In this document: piece by piece, positions 23,599-33,719 of the stretch
Position numbering within the stretch: position 1 is the stretch's first letter
Layout: each line of letters begins with the position of its first letter
Assembly: GCA_964576715.1 (NCBI GenBank)
Contig: CAZNWE010000031.1
Coordinates: forward strand, 1-44,176
Reading direction: 5' to 3'
DNA from: SLRI01 sp964576715
GTDB taxonomy: Bacteria > Pseudomonadota > Alphaproteobacteria > Geminicoccales > Geminicoccaceae
DNA length: 44,176 nt
The notes under the pieces: generated by a model
Told to the model about the DNA's origin: nothing
Databases searched by the model: none
The model's input: only the letters and a program-made list of their open reading frames with translations
Made by a program: the position numbers and the translations under genes

Positions 23599-26500
23599 CT
23601 ATTCAGCGGCCGCAGGCTGCAGCCCGTCGAGTGCTGCTTCAGCCAGGCCGCGTGCATGCGCCGAGATGTTGTTGGACAACAAGGTGCGCAGTGCCCGCGC
23701 ATGACTGTCGACCGCTGCCTTGTCCGCCACGGCGGCCGCGACCCGGGCGAGGCGGGTGTGGGCGATCGCCTGCTCGCTCGGCAGCGCGACGAGCGCCGCC
23801 AGCCGCAACGCCTCGGCGGCGCGCTGACCCGCCCGCGCCAGCCGGCCGGCCCGCAGGTCGAGGCAGGCCGCCTCGTTGAGCGCGAAGGCGAGGCGGTGCT
23901 TGGCATCGGCCGCGACCAGCGCGTCCAGTGCCGCGGCAAGCTCGGCGTCGGCCGCACCATCTCCCTCGGTGTGCCCCTCCGCCAGGCGACAGAGCGCTTC
24001 GACCGATCGGGCGAAGGGCAGCTCGCTGCCGGCCCGCAGCCGCTCGGCGAGGCTGGTGAGCTCGGCCGCGAGCTGGCGTGCCCGGGCACAGTTGCCACGG
24101 CGGATCTCGAGCTTGATCAGATGCTCGAGCGCCATGAACTCGTTGTTGCGCTCGCCGTCGCGGCGCGCCGCGTCACGCGCCTGCTCGAAGTGCGTTGCTG
24201 CCTCGTCGAGCGCGCCCTGCTGCGCCCGCAGCATGCCCAGCGTATGGGCGATCCCGTCCGGCTCCTTCTCTTGGCCGCGCGCCATGGCCTGGGCCTCGAG
24301 CACCAGAGCCTCGGCCTGCGCCGGGTCGCGCTCGAGCAGGGCGAGGCAGCGCGCGGCCTCGGTCAGGCCGAGGATCCGCTGCCAGTCGTCGGCGGCCCGG
24401 GTCAGGATCTCGCCGCGCAGCGAATCGCGCTCGGCCTCGAACGACTGGCCCCGCTCCCAGCGCAGATGGCTGAGCATGCGAAAGCCGCGCCGCGCGTGCT
24501 CGATCAGCCGGAGATCGACGGCACGCTCGGCCAGCGTCTCGACCTCGCGGATCAGCGCTTCCGGCTCGTCGGGTGGGCGGGCCAGCAGCAGGACCCTGAG
24601 CGCGTTGATCAGGAACCGGGTCCGGTCGGGCTCCTTCAATCGTTCGGCATGCCGCCGGGCGCGCCGGGCGAGGAGCTCGGCCTCGGTGCCGGCCAAGAGG
24701 CGAAGGCAGCGCCGCCCGGCGCTGATGCAGGCCTCGGCGGCGAGCCGATCGTCGCCGGCCAGGGCCGCATGCTGGGCGAGCTCGAGCGCCACCGCCTCGT
24801 CGAGCGGCTCCTGGGATCGCATCAGCCTGGCGATCTTGAGATGCAACAGCCGGCGCCTGGGCTCTGAAAGGCCGGAATAGACAGCACGGTGGATCAAGTC
24901 GTGGCGAAAGGCGAAGCGCGCCGGGGCGCTGCCCGGCCGCAGCAGCGCATGCCGCTCCAGCACCTCGAGTGCTTCCACCACCGCCACCTGGTCGAGCTCC
25001 AGCAGTCGCTCCAGGCAGTCGGTGTGGAAGGCGGGGCCGAGCACCGAAGCGGTCTGCACGATCTCGGCGGCCAGCGGCGGCAGCCGCTCGAGCCGATCGC
25101 GCACCAGTGCCTGCAGGGTGCGCGGCACGCTATCCAGGCCGCCGTCGAGCGCCTGGGCCAGCTCCAGCGCGAGGAGCGGATTGCCGCCGCTTTCGGCGGC
25201 GACCCGGCGACCGTCGACCCCGGGTGCGACCTGGCTCACCAAGAGCACGGTCTCGGCCGCCGACAGCGGCTTGAGGGCGACCTCGTCGAGCAGCCGGTCG
25301 TGACGAAAGCCGCGCAGGAGCCCCTGGATCGGCGGATTGTCATGGAGCTCGCCCTCGCGCGCGGTGAGCAGCACAAGCAGTGACTGCTGGCGAAGCGACC
25401 GGACGACCTGGGCCAGGAACGCGGCCGAGGCTTCGTCGAGCCAGTGGATGTCCTCGAGCACCAGGATCAGCGGCGACCGCTCGCCGGCGAGCCGAGAAAG
25501 CTGCTCGATCAGGGGCGCATGGCGCCGCTCCCGGGCGCGGCGGCGGTCGGCGTAGGGCTCGAGCTCGGCGCTGCCGGTGCCGGCCGCAAAGTCGAGGTCG
25601 AGCGGGGCCACGGCTTCCTGCCAAGGTGCCAAGGGCTGGTCGCGCTCGGCCTCGGCCGCCTGGCCCCTCAAGACCAGGGCAGCGGTGCCGGAGCTGGCCT
25701 CGAGGAAGGTTTCGACCAGCGTCGACTTGCCGAGCCCGGGCTCGCCGGTCACCAGCACCACTCTTGCCTTGCCGGCCGTGGCCTCGGCGAGGGCGGCGAG
25801 CAGCGCCTGCCGCTCGGCCATGCGGCCGATGAGGGCCGGCTGCGGGGCGGCTGTCGGGGCCGCCGATGGCATCGGCGACGGCGCTGCTGCCGTCACCTCG
25901 GCGCCCGCCGGCTCGGGGCTCCTTGACGTCGCGTCGGCGCGGCTCGTTCCGGCCTGCAGCCGGCGCCATTCGGCGCTGAGCGCCGCCGTGTCGCCGTCGG
26001 CTTCGCGCAGCAGGCGAAGGCCGGTCTCGACCTGCTGCTCGGCCTCGCTGCGGCGGCCGGCCTCGACCAGGAGGCGAAGCTGGGTGAGGCGGGGCCGGAG
26101 CGCGTAGGGATCGATCTGCACGAGCCGGCGGGCATGGCCGAGCGCCGCCTCGGGCTGGTCGCTGAGCCGCTCGACCAGGGCTGTCAGCACTTGGGCCTGC
26201 AGCCGCCGCGCATCCTCGCGCTCGGCCACGCACCAGGCCTGGAAATCGTGCAGGTCCGGCAGGTCCTGGCCCTCGAGCAGCTCGCCCCGAAAGCGGGCGG
26301 CGAGGCTCTCCAGGATCGGCGTGTTCAGCGTGTCGACGCCGGCGCGAAGGGCCTCGCGCACGGCGAGCACGTCGATCTCGGCGTCGCCCGGCGTGAAGCC
26401 GACGGTCTCGCGATCGGCGGTGATCCGCGGCAGATGCGGCTCGTCGACCAGCGGCCGGAGCCGGCTCAGGCTCCAGCGGAGCGCACCGCGCGGGTCGTGC

Positions 26501-26661
26501 GGGATGTCCCAGAACAGCGAGCAGAGCCGCTCGCGGCGGTGCGGCCGGCCGGTGAGCGCCAGATAGGCGAGGAGGGCCCGCGTCTTCTTCGATGGCGGCA
26601 GCGGCTGCACGCTGCCGTCGCGGACCACCTCGATCTCGCCCAGAAGTCGGATCGTCAGCAC
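23599..26661 (-). CDS. Large BTAD/AAA/TPR transcriptional regulator (SARP-like)
   Basis: A 1020-residue regulator. Residues 1-95 form an OmpR-type winged helix (TIRLLGEIEVVRDGSVQPLP, KTRALLAYLAL). Residues about 100-240 form the BTAD helical domain. A Pro/Ala linker (240-275) leads to an AAA/STAND ATPase with Walker A GEPGLGKS (306-313) and Walker B LILVLEDIHWLDE (398-410). The rest, to 1020, is helical repeats of TPR type. The start is GTG at 26661, preceded by a run of six G. This layout is common in actinobacterial pathway activators and also occurs in alphaproteobacteria. It sits back-to-back with the MFS-led operon, its most likely target. Confidence 0.92.
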   Translation of the reverse strand: MLTIRLLGEIEVVRDGSVQPLPPSKKTRALLAYLALTGRPHRRERLCSLFWDIPHDPRGALRWSLSRLRPLVDEPHLPRITADRETVGFTPGDAEIDVLAVREALRAGVDTLNTPILESLAARFRGELLEGQDLPDLHDFQAWCVAEREDARRLQAQVLTALVERLSDQPEAALGHARRLVQIDPYALRPRLTQLRLLVEAGRRSEAEQQVETGLRLLREADGDTAALSAEWRRLQAGTSRADATSRSPEPAGAEVTAAAPSPMPSAAPTAAPQPALIGRMAERQALLAALAEATAGKARVVLVTGEPGLGKSTLVETFLEASSGTAALVLRGQAAEAERDQPLAPWQEAVAPLDLDFAAGTGSAELEPYADRRRARERRHAPLIEQLSRLAGERSPLILVLEDIHWLDEASAAFLAQVVRSLRQQSLLVLLTAREGELHDNPPIQGLLRGFRHDRLLDEVALKPLSAAETVLLVSQVAPGVDGRRVAAESGGNPLLALELAQALDGGLDSVPRTLQALVRDRLERLPPLAAEIVQTASVLGPAFHTDCLERLLELDQVAVVEALEVLERHALLRPGSAPARFAFRHDLIHRAVYSGLSEPRRRLLHLKIARLMRSQEPLDEAVALELAQHAALAGDDRLAAEACISAGRRCLRLLAGTEAELLARRARRHAERLKEPDRTRFLINALRVLLLARPPDEPEALIREVETLAERAVDLRLIEHARRGFRMLSHLRWERGQSFEAERDSLRGEILTRAADDWQRILGLTEAARCLALLERDPAQAEALVLEAQAMARGQEKEPDGIAHTLGMLRAQQGALDEAATHFEQARDAARRDGERNNEFMALEHLIKLEIRRGNCARARQLAAELTSLAERLRAGSELPFARSVEALCRLAEGHTEGDGAADAELAAALDALVAADAKHRLAFALNEAACLDLRAGRLARAGQRAAEALRLAALVALPSEQAIAHTRLARVAAAVADKAAVDSHARALRTLLSNNISAHARGLAEAALDGLQPAAAE

Positions 26662-26674
26662 CGCTTCCCCCCTG

Positions 26675-26806
26675 CCACGGGACGCGCCGCCGGGAAAGAT
26701 ACCGAAACTGCCGGGTCGACAAGGTGTGCGGCGTGTCCCGTGGACGTGGACTATGCAACCACCGGCGACGCGACTTCAACGATTATTACACGCTCACTCA
26801 CACGCT
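26675..26806. promoter_or_regulatory. Divergent control region between the BTAD regulator and MFS operon
   Basis: A 199-base divergent gap. It holds a perfect 9-base inverted repeat, CCACGGGAC (26675-26683) and GTCCCGTGG (26735-26743), 51 bases apart, which could allow looping by a dimer. It also holds CACGCT twice at a 12-base period (26789-26794, 26801-26806), the first within ATTACACGCTC (26785-26795). That 11-mer recurs upstream of the OsmC gene. Direct repeats near one or two helical turns are typical of SARP binding. Confidence 0.5.
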
Positions 26807-26860
26807 GCCTGCAACGCAACGGTGCGAAGCTCGCGCTTCTTTCGATCCGCGGAGGGCGCC

Positions 26861-28095
<1,235 letters not shown>

Positions 28096-28096
<1 letters not shown>

Positions 28097-28129
28097 ATTC
28101 CACGTTCGAAGACGAAAATTCCACGCTCG
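28096..28129 (+). promoter_or_regulatory. Direct repeats upstream of the OsmC gene
   Basis: ATTCCACGTTC (28097-28107) and ATTCCACGCTC (28118-28128) form a direct repeat with a 21-base period, two helical turns, directly after the MFS stop. The same motif, ATTACACGCTC, occurs upstream of the MFS gene. The pattern fits a site for the neighbouring SARP-like regulator, about 90 bases before the OsmC start. Confidence 0.5.
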
Positions 28130-28220
28130 TTTCGATGCCAACGCACATGGCGGCCTCCTAGACCGATTGGCGTCGAGGCCGAGCAACGGTGCTTCGGCCA
28201 AGCCATCAGGGACTAAAGCC

Positions 28221-28826
28221 ATGACGACCATGACCCAGGAAGCCCCCGCCCGGGAAGCCCCGAAGCAGCGCCCGGCGCCGATGCCCCGGCACGGGGTGGA
28301 CACGCCCAAGCTCTTTGCCACGATCGACGTGGTCAAGGGCCAGCCCGACCTCGCCCAGTTCCAGTTCAAGGCGACCAGCCGCTGGATGAAGGGCACGCAT
28401 TGCCGGACCACCATGGCCGCCTTCACCGGGGCCGGCGGCGAGCACCAGCATGTGGCCGCCTACCAGGCCGAGATGGACCATCCGGGCGTGCTCTGCGGCC
28501 AGGACCAGGGGCCCACGCCGGTCGAATACCTCCTGGCCGGGCTCGCCGGCTGCATCACCGCCGGTGTCGCCAACATCGCCGCCGCCCGCGGCGTGACGCT
28601 CGATGCGGTCGAGGCCGAGGTCACGGGCGACATCGACCTGCAGGGCATCCTCGGCATCTCGGACGACGTGCGGAACGGCTTCTCCGCCATTCGCGCCACC
28701 TTCCGGGTCGAGGGCGACGCGCCCACGGACAAGCTGGCGCAGATCGTCGACCAGGCCCGGGCGCGCTCGGCCGTCTTCGACGTGCTGACCAACGGTGTCC
28801 CGGTCGAGATCAAGATGGCCGACTAG
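28221..28826 (+). CDS. OsmC-family protein lacking the canonical second cysteine
   Basis: A 201-residue OsmC/Ohr-fold protein. The first catalytic-position cysteine is C111 in PVEYLLAGLAGCITAGVANI, with the family glycine-rich segment CGQDQGPTP just before it. In classical OsmC/Ohr peroxidases a second cysteine (CPxS) near the C terminus resolves the sulfenate. Here that place reads ARSAVFDVLTNGVPVEI, with no cysteine after 111. C61 and C92 remain but are on the N-terminal side. It is therefore an OsmC relative that may not be a normal two-cysteine hydroperoxidase. The ATG at 28221 is the start nearest a CAGGGA site. It stands between the MFS gene and the flavoenzymes. Confidence 0.88.
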   Translation: MTTMTQEAPAREAPKQRPAPMPRHGVDTPKLFATIDVVKGQPDLAQFQFKATSRWMKGTHCRTTMAAFTGAGGEHQHVAAYQAEMDHPGVLCGQDQGPTPVEYLLAGLAGCITAGVANIAAARGVTLDAVEAEVTGDIDLQGILGISDDVRNGFSAIRATFRVEGDAPTDKLAQIVDQARARSAVFDVLTNGVPVEIKMAD

Positions 28827-28894
28827 CCAGAACGAAGCCGAACGCCGCCGGTCGGCCTCGCGGGGCCGGCCGGCGGCAGCGGAGGACAGGTGCC

Positions 28895-29933
28895 ATGACC
28901 ACCACCACCCAAGCGATCATCATCGGCGCCGGCCAGGCCGGCCTTGCGATGAGCTTCTGCCTCGGCCGGCACGGCATCGAGCACGTCGTGCTCGAGCGCG
29001 GCCGGGTGGGCGAGCGCTGGCGTACGGAGCGCTGGGACAGCNNNNNNNNNNNNNNNNNNNNNNNNNNNNNNNNNNNNNNNNNNNNNNNNNNNNNNNNNNN
29101 NNNNNNNNNNNNNNNNNNNNNNNNNNNNNNNNNNNNNNNNNACCACGCCCGCCGCCTACCCCAATCCGGGGGCCGTGCCGGCGGGTGGCGTGTTGGTGGT
29201 CGGCGCCTCGTCCTCGGGCGTGCAGCTCACCGACGAGCTGGCTGCGAGCGGCCGTGCGGTGACCCTTGCCGTGGGCCAGCACATCCGCCTGCCGCGCCGC
29301 TACCGCGATCGCGACATCATGTGGTGGCTGGATCGCACCGGCATTCTCGCCAAGCCTGCCGCCAAGGTGGCCGATCTGGATGCTGCCAGGGCCGAGCCAT
29401 CGCTGCAGCTCGTGGGCTCGCCCGAGGGGCGGAGTCTCGATCTCGAGACCTTGCGCGCCAGGGGCGTTCGCCTCCTCGGCCGGCTCTCCGGCATCAAGGC
29501 GGGCAGGGCACGCTTCGCGGGTGATCTCGAAGCGACCACGGCTGCCGCCCAGCACCGGCTGCAGCGGCTGCTCGCCAAGCTCGACCGCACGGCGTCCGCA
29601 CTGCAGCACACCGTGCCGGTCGAGGCGGTGCCTTCGATCGTCATGCGCGCCCCCGAGACCACGCTCGACCTCGAGGCCGCGGGCATCCGCACGGTGCTCT
29701 GGGCCACCGGCTTCAGGCGCGACTACGCCTGGCTCGACGTGCCCGTCCTCGATGCGGCGGGCGAGATCGTCCACGACGGCGGGATCACGCCCTCGCCGGG
29801 CCTTTACGTTCTCGGGCTGAACTTCATGCGCCGCCGCAACTCGAGCTTCATCGCCGGGGCCGGCGAGGACGCCCAAGAACTTTCGACCGACATTCTGGCA
29901 CGGCTCGCGGCCCAGCCGCGGCTGGCTGCTTGA
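28895..29933 (+). CDS. Flavin-containing monooxygenase/CzcO-like oxidoreductase (interrupted by gap)
   Basis: Two pieces flank the N run at 29042-29141. The first 49 residues carry the FAD-binding fingerprint IIIGAGQAGLAMSFCL and ERGRVGERWRTERWDS, as in CzcO-type flavoproteins. After the gap, 263 residues carry a second nucleotide-binding fingerprint (VLVVGASSSGVQLTDEL), the FMO-type ATGF motif (VLWATGFRRDYAWLD) and a C terminus ending GEDAQELSTDILARL. The pieces are out of frame across 100 N, and roughly 100 residues seem to be missing. The gene is probably intact in the organism. GGAGGACAGG precedes the ATG. The substrate is unknown. Confidence 0.85.
29042..29141. other. Assembly gap (100 N) inside the flavin monooxygenase gene
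   Basis: Exactly 100 N. The reading frame differs on the two sides, so the true length is not 100, and family length suggests about 300 bases or more are absent. Confidence 0.98.
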
Positions 29934-29949
29934 GCAGGGAGGAACGACC

Positions 29950-31152
29950 ATGTCCATGCATGAAACCGCCGACGTCGTCGTCATCGGTGCGCGTGCCGCC
30001 GGGGCCGCTACCGCCATGCTGCTCGCCCGCCAGGGACTGGACGTGCTGCTGGTCGATCGCGGCAGCTACGGCAGCGACACGCTCTCGACCCATGCCTTGA
30101 TGCGCGGCGCCGTGCTCCAGCTCGACCGCTGGGGGCTGTTGCCCGCCGTCATCGCGAGCGGCACGCCGGCGGTGCGCCGGACGGCGTTCCACTATGGCTC
30201 TGAGGTCGTCGACATCGCGATCAAGCCGGCGCACGGCGTTGACGCCCTCTACGCGCCGCGCCGGACCGTGCTCGACCCGATCCTGGTCGATGCCGCGCGG
30301 GACGCCGGGGCAACCGTCCGCTTTCAGACGGGGCTCGTCGAGCTGATCCGCCGGGCCGATGGCCGGGTCGTGGGCGTCGTGCTCAAGGGGCCGGAGGGCC
30401 GGGTTCATCCGGTGCTGACCGACCTGGTCATCGGCGCGGATGGTGCAGGCTCCACCGTGGCCCGGCTGGCCGGAGCCGCATTCGAGCATCGAGGCGCCCA
30501 AGCCTCGGCCGTCATTTATGGCTACTGGGCGGGGCTGGCCGACACCGGCTACCACTGGCACTACCAGCCGGGCACCGGTGCGGGCGTGATCCCGACGACC
30601 GGCGGGCGGCACTGCGTCTTCGCGGCGATGCCGCCTGCCCGGCTCAAAGGTGCCTCGGGACCGGCGCTGGCCGAACGCTATCGCGAGGTGCTCGCCGAGT
30701 GCGCGCCCGGCCTCGCCGAAGCTTTGGACGGGGCTACGCCGGACGGGCGGCTGACGGCCTTCGCCGGCCGCCCCGGCTTTCTCCGCCAGTGCCATGGTCC
30801 CGGCTGGGCGCTGGTCGGCGATGCCGGGTACTTCAAGGACCCGATCACGGCGCACGGGCTGACTGACGCGTTTCGTGACGCCGAACTGCTCGCGAGCGCA
30901 GCGGCAAGCGGGATTGAAACGGCCTTCGCCGACCATGCCGACCAGCGCCTGAGCCTCTCCTTGCCGCTCTTCCGGATCACCGACGAAATCGCGGGCTTCG
31001 GCTGGGATCTCGACCGGCTGGGCGATCTGCATGTGGCACTGAACAGGGCGATGCAGGCCGAGGTCGAGCATCTGGCGCACCTGCCGTCCCACCGTCACGC
31101 AATCGCTACCTCGATGATCAAGCCCATGACCAGCCTGGAGATGATGCCATGA
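29950..31152 (+). CDS. FAD-dependent oxidoreductase (PHBH/geranylgeranyl reductase-like)
   Basis: A 400-residue flavoprotein of the p-hydroxybenzoate hydroxylase fold. The N-terminal dinucleotide motif is varied (VVIGARAAGAATAMLLARQG, with an acidic ribose contact at VDR, residues 36-37). The DG motif is LVIGADGAGSTVARLAG and the third FAD motif is LVGDAGYFKDPITAHGLTDA. No NAD(P)H-specific domain is separate. The start follows the monooxygenase gene by 16 bases with AGGGAGGA upstream. The stop overlaps the MaoC-like gene (ATGA), so the two are coupled. Members hydroxylate aromatics or reduce/saturate isoprenoids; the substrate here is unknown. Confidence 0.88.
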   Translation: MSMHETADVVVIGARAAGAATAMLLARQGLDVLLVDRGSYGSDTLSTHALMRGAVLQLDRWGLLPAVIASGTPAVRRTAFHYGSEVVDIAIKPAHGVDALYAPRRTVLDPILVDAARDAGATVRFQTGLVELIRRADGRVVGVVLKGPEGRVHPVLTDLVIGADGAGSTVARLAGAAFEHRGAQASAVIYGYWAGLADTGYHWHYQPGTGAGVIPTTGGRHCVFAAMPPARLKGASGPALAERYREVLAECAPGLAEALDGATPDGRLTAFAGRPGFLRQCHGPGWALVGDAGYFKDPITAHGLTDAFRDAELLASAAASGIETAFADHADQRLSLSLPLFRITDEIAGFGWDLDRLGDLHVALNRAMQAEVEHLAHLPSHRHAIATSMIKPMTSLEMMP

Positions 31153-31628
31153 CCACCGTGACCGAGACCAAGACGACTGCCTGGGATGCGACGCTCAAGG
31201 GCCGGCCGGCGGTCGGTGCCGTGGCGTGTCGCACGCGGCGCACCTCGATGGAAGATGTCGAGCGCTTCACCGCGATGACCGGCGACCGCAACCCGCTGCA
31301 CTACGACGCCGAGCTCGCCGCCGCCTCGCCGATGGGCGGGCTGATCGTCCAGGGCGGGGTCACCACCGGCATCCTGAACGCGCTGGTCGCCGAAGATTTG
31401 CCCGGTCCCGGCACCGTCTTTCTCGGGGTCGAGTGGCAGTTCCTGAAGGCGGTCAAGGTCGGCGAGGCGATCACCGGTCGGGTCGAGGTGACGAGCCGCC
31501 GCGACGACAAGCCGATCTGCCAGCTCGCGACCGCGATCATGAACGAGGCGGGCGAGATCTGTGTGGCGGGCACGGCCGCGACCTACACGGTGCCGCTAAA
31601 GGCAGCCAGCGACAGGAGGTCCGGATGA
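31149..31628 (+). CDS. MaoC-like hydratase (hot-dog fold)
   Basis: A 159-residue single hot-dog protein with the R-specific enoyl-hydratase signature: TAMTGDRNPLHYD (catalytic D and H) near residues 42-54, followed by the overhanging segment MGGLIVQGGVTTGILNALVA. It overlaps its neighbours by 4 bases on both sides, so it is made together with the FAD oxidoreductase and the truncated globin. Members hydrate 2-enoyl thioesters, for example in fatty-acid or polyketide-like metabolism. Its partnership with two flavoenzymes hints at an acyl or aromatic-acid substrate, which is inference. Confidence 0.88.
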   Translation: MTTVTETKTTAWDATLKGRPAVGAVACRTRRTSMEDVERFTAMTGDRNPLHYDAELAAASPMGGLIVQGGVTTGILNALVAEDLPGPGTVFLGVEWQFLKAVKVGEAITGRVEVTSRRDDKPICQLATAIMNEAGEICVAGTAATYTVPLKAASDRRSG

Positions 31629-31990
31629 GGCAGAGCGTGTTCGAGCGGGCCGGCGGCTTCGCGTCCGTCCGCAAGGTCGTCTCGGCCTTCTACGACCGGG
31701 TGCTCGACGAGCCGATCGTCGGGCGGCATTTCGCTGGCCTCGACATGGCCCGGCTGGTCGACCACCAGGCGAAGTTCATCGCGCAAGTGATGGGCGGGCC
31801 CGCGGCCTATACCGACGAGCAGCTGCAGCGCGCCCACGCGCGGCTCGGCATCACCCAGGCGGAGTTCGCCACGATGGCGGGCCTCCTGCGCGAGACGCTC
31901 GAGGAGTTCGAGCTTGCCACTGACGACGTGGTCGCGGTCGACCGGGCCTTTCGCCAGCGCGAGTCCTTCATCGTCGCCAGGCGGGCCTGA
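31625..31990 (+). CDS. Group 1 truncated haemoglobin
   Basis: A 121-residue truncated globin. The opening VFERAGGFASVRKVVSAFYD carries the B10-position tyrosine (Y23). HFAGLDMARLVDHQAKFIAQ is followed by the GGPAAYT turn, and the proximal haem histidine is H71 in LQRAHARLGITQAEF. All core group 1 features are present. It starts within ATGA over the MaoC-like stop, with AGGAGG 6 bases upstream. Family roles include O2 delivery, NO dioxygenation and O2/NO sensing. Lying between oxygen-using flavoenzymes and an adenylate cyclase, it could supply or sense O2/NO for them; no sequence evidence decides between these. Confidence 0.9.
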   Translation: MRQSVFERAGGFASVRKVVSAFYDRVLDEPIVGRHFAGLDMARLVDHQAKFIAQVMGGPAAYTDEQLQRAHARLGITQAEFATMAGLLRETLEEFELATDDVVAVDRAFRQRESFIVARRA

Positions 31991-32001
31991 GGAGACGCGC
32001 G

Positions 32002-33093
32002 ATGAGCGAGCTGACTCCGTCCGTCGTCAACCCATTGCTTGAGGCCGCGAGCGCCGCGCGCGTGCTGCAGCAACTCGACGCGCCAGTGGCGCTGGCCGAT
32101 GCCGCCGACCTGACGATCCTGATCGAGAACGCGCGCTTCTTTCAGGCCTTTCCGTCGACCGGCGAGTTGCCGGAGACGCTGGCCTCGCGGCTGCCGTTCC
32201 TCGAGCCCGAAAAGCACCGCGAGCGGCTGGCGCAGGGCCGGACGGCGACGGTCGAGAGGGAGGTCAGGGTGGGCGCGCGCAATCGGGTATACGCCCTCGA
32301 CCTCCGCCAGCTCGACGCCGCCAGCGCCGGCGCCGGCGCCGGCCGGCCGGTCTGGCTGCTCCAGGCGCGCGACCTCACCAAGCAGAAGGAAGCCGAGCAC
32401 ATGCTCGATTCCTATGCGAAGATGGCCGAGAAGAACGCCCGCGAGCTGACCCGCGAGAAGGAGCGGGTGGAGAAGCTCCTGCTCAACATCATGCCCAGGA
32501 CGGTCTACCAGGAGCTCAGGGAGTTCGGCACGACGACGCCGCACAAGTTCGATGCGGCCTCGGTGCTGATGCTCGATTTCGTCGGCTTCACCGAGATGGC
32601 GGTGGCCCGCGATCCGGCAACGACGATCGCCGAGCTCAACGACATCTTCATGGCGCTCGACCGGATCGCCGAGCTCTTCGGCTGCGAGCGGATCAAGACC
32701 ATCGGCGATGCCTATCTCGCGGTCTCGGGCGTGCCCGATGCCAATCCGGACCACCCGCAGAACATCGCCAAGCTGGCACTCCGGGCGCGCCGCTACCTCG
32801 AGCGGCGCAACCAGGCGCACCCGACGGCCTGGCGCTGCCGCATCGGTATCCATACCGGGCCCCTGATCGGCTCGCTCGTCGGGTTGCAGAAATACGTCTA
32901 CGACGTGTTCGGCCCGGCGGTGAACATGGCGGCCCGGCTCGAGCAGGAGGCGCAGCCGATGCAGATCCTCACCTGCCACCAGACGGCCGAGGCGATCGGC
33001 CAGGACTTCCGCTTCAGCGAGGTAGGCCTGCTGCCGCTCAAGGGCTTCGGGGAATGCCGGCTGATGGCGCTCGAGGAGGAGCGGGCGGGGTAG
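32002..33093 (+). CDS. PAS-like/signalling-helix adenylate cyclase (class III)
   Basis: A 363-residue soluble cyclase. Residues about 20-125 look like a PAS-like sensor (LDAPVALADAADLTILIENA; WLLQARDLTKQKEAE). A coiled signalling helix follows (about 128-175, ending LLLNIMPRTVYQELREFG). The catalytic domain has metal aspartates D192 (LDFVGFTEMA) and D236 (KTIGDAYLAVSG). Base-selecting residues are K232 and D301, the adenylate-cyclase pair, and transition-state residues are N308 and R312. All catalytic residues are present, so it should make cAMP as a homodimer. It follows the globin gene by 11 bases. The PAS-like domain could bind haem, flavin or a ligand; this cannot be read. Confidence 0.9.
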   Translation: MSELTPSVVNPLLEAASAARVLQQLDAPVALADAADLTILIENARFFQAFPSTGELPETLASRLPFLEPEKHRERLAQGRTATVEREVRVGARNRVYALDLRQLDAASAGAGAGRPVWLLQARDLTKQKEAEHMLDSYAKMAEKNARELTREKERVEKLLLNIMPRTVYQELREFGTTTPHKFDAASVLMLDFVGFTEMAVARDPATTIAELNDIFMALDRIAELFGCERIKTIGDAYLAVSGVPDANPDHPQNIAKLALRARRYLERRNQAHPTAWRCRIGIHTGPLIGSLVGLQKYVYDVFGPAVNMAARLEQEAQPMQILTCHQTAEAIGQDFRFSEVGLLPLKGFGECRLMALEEERAG

Positions 33094-33100
33094 GAGGCAC

Positions 33101-33712
33101 TCAGCCCGAGAGCCGGAAGAGGCCGGCCAGCACCGCCAGCACCAGCGCCACGGCGCTGGCCTTGAGCAGCCACCGGCGAGTTGGCGGCATCGCTTGCAGC
33201 CGTTCGACCAGCTGCTCGACCCCTGGGCCGAGGAGGACGACGAGCCCGGCGAGGCCGAAATAGCGGACACCGCGCGAGACGGCCATCGCCGTCATGAACA
33301 GTGGCAGGGAGAAGCCGAAGGCGCCGCCGGCGAGCATCGCCACCTGCGACGGGATCGGCAGGAGGCCGATCAGCAAGAGCGCCCAGAAACCGTATCGGGC
33401 GAACAGCAGCTTGGCCTCGCCGAAGGCTTGCTGCCAGCCCAGCGTTTCGATCAGCCAGATGCCGAGCGTGTTGAAGGCCAGGGCGCCGAGCAGGTAGCCG
33501 AGGATCGCGGCGACCAGAAAGCCGGCGAGCGCCAGGCCGGCGATCCGCCAGAGAATGTCGCGCCGCGCCAGCATGTAGGGGACGAGCACGGCCTCGAGCG
33601 GGATCGGGATGACGATCGCCTCGAGGAAGGAGAGCCAGACCAGGAGCGGCTGCGCCTGCCGCGCATCGGCGAGCCGGCGCAGGTGCCGCGCCACCTTGTC
33701 GGGTGCCGGCAT
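33101..33712 (-). CDS. VTT-domain (DedA/YqaA-like) membrane protein
   Basis: A 203-residue inner-membrane protein. The DedA/VTT features are FLEAIVIPIPLEAVLVPYML near residues 29-48, a re-entrant GYLLGALAFNTLGIW, and the second half with GLLPIPSQVAMLAGGAFGFSLPLF. A final helix lies near the C terminus. DedA-like proteins are linked to lipid scrambling and membrane homeostasis. It is convergent with the cyclase gene (7-base gap) and lies 7 bases downstream of the TauE/SafE gene, with which it probably forms an operon. Confidence 0.85.
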   Translation of the reverse strand: MPAPDKVARHLRRLADARQAQPLLVWLSFLEAIVIPIPLEAVLVPYMLARRDILWRIAGLALAGFLVAAILGYLLGALAFNTLGIWLIETLGWQQAFGEAKLLFARYGFWALLLIGLLPIPSQVAMLAGGAFGFSLPLFMTAMAVSRGVRYFGLAGLVVLLGPGVEQLVERLQAMPPTRRWLLKASAVALVLAVLAGLFRLSG

Positions 33713-33719
33713 GGGGCGC

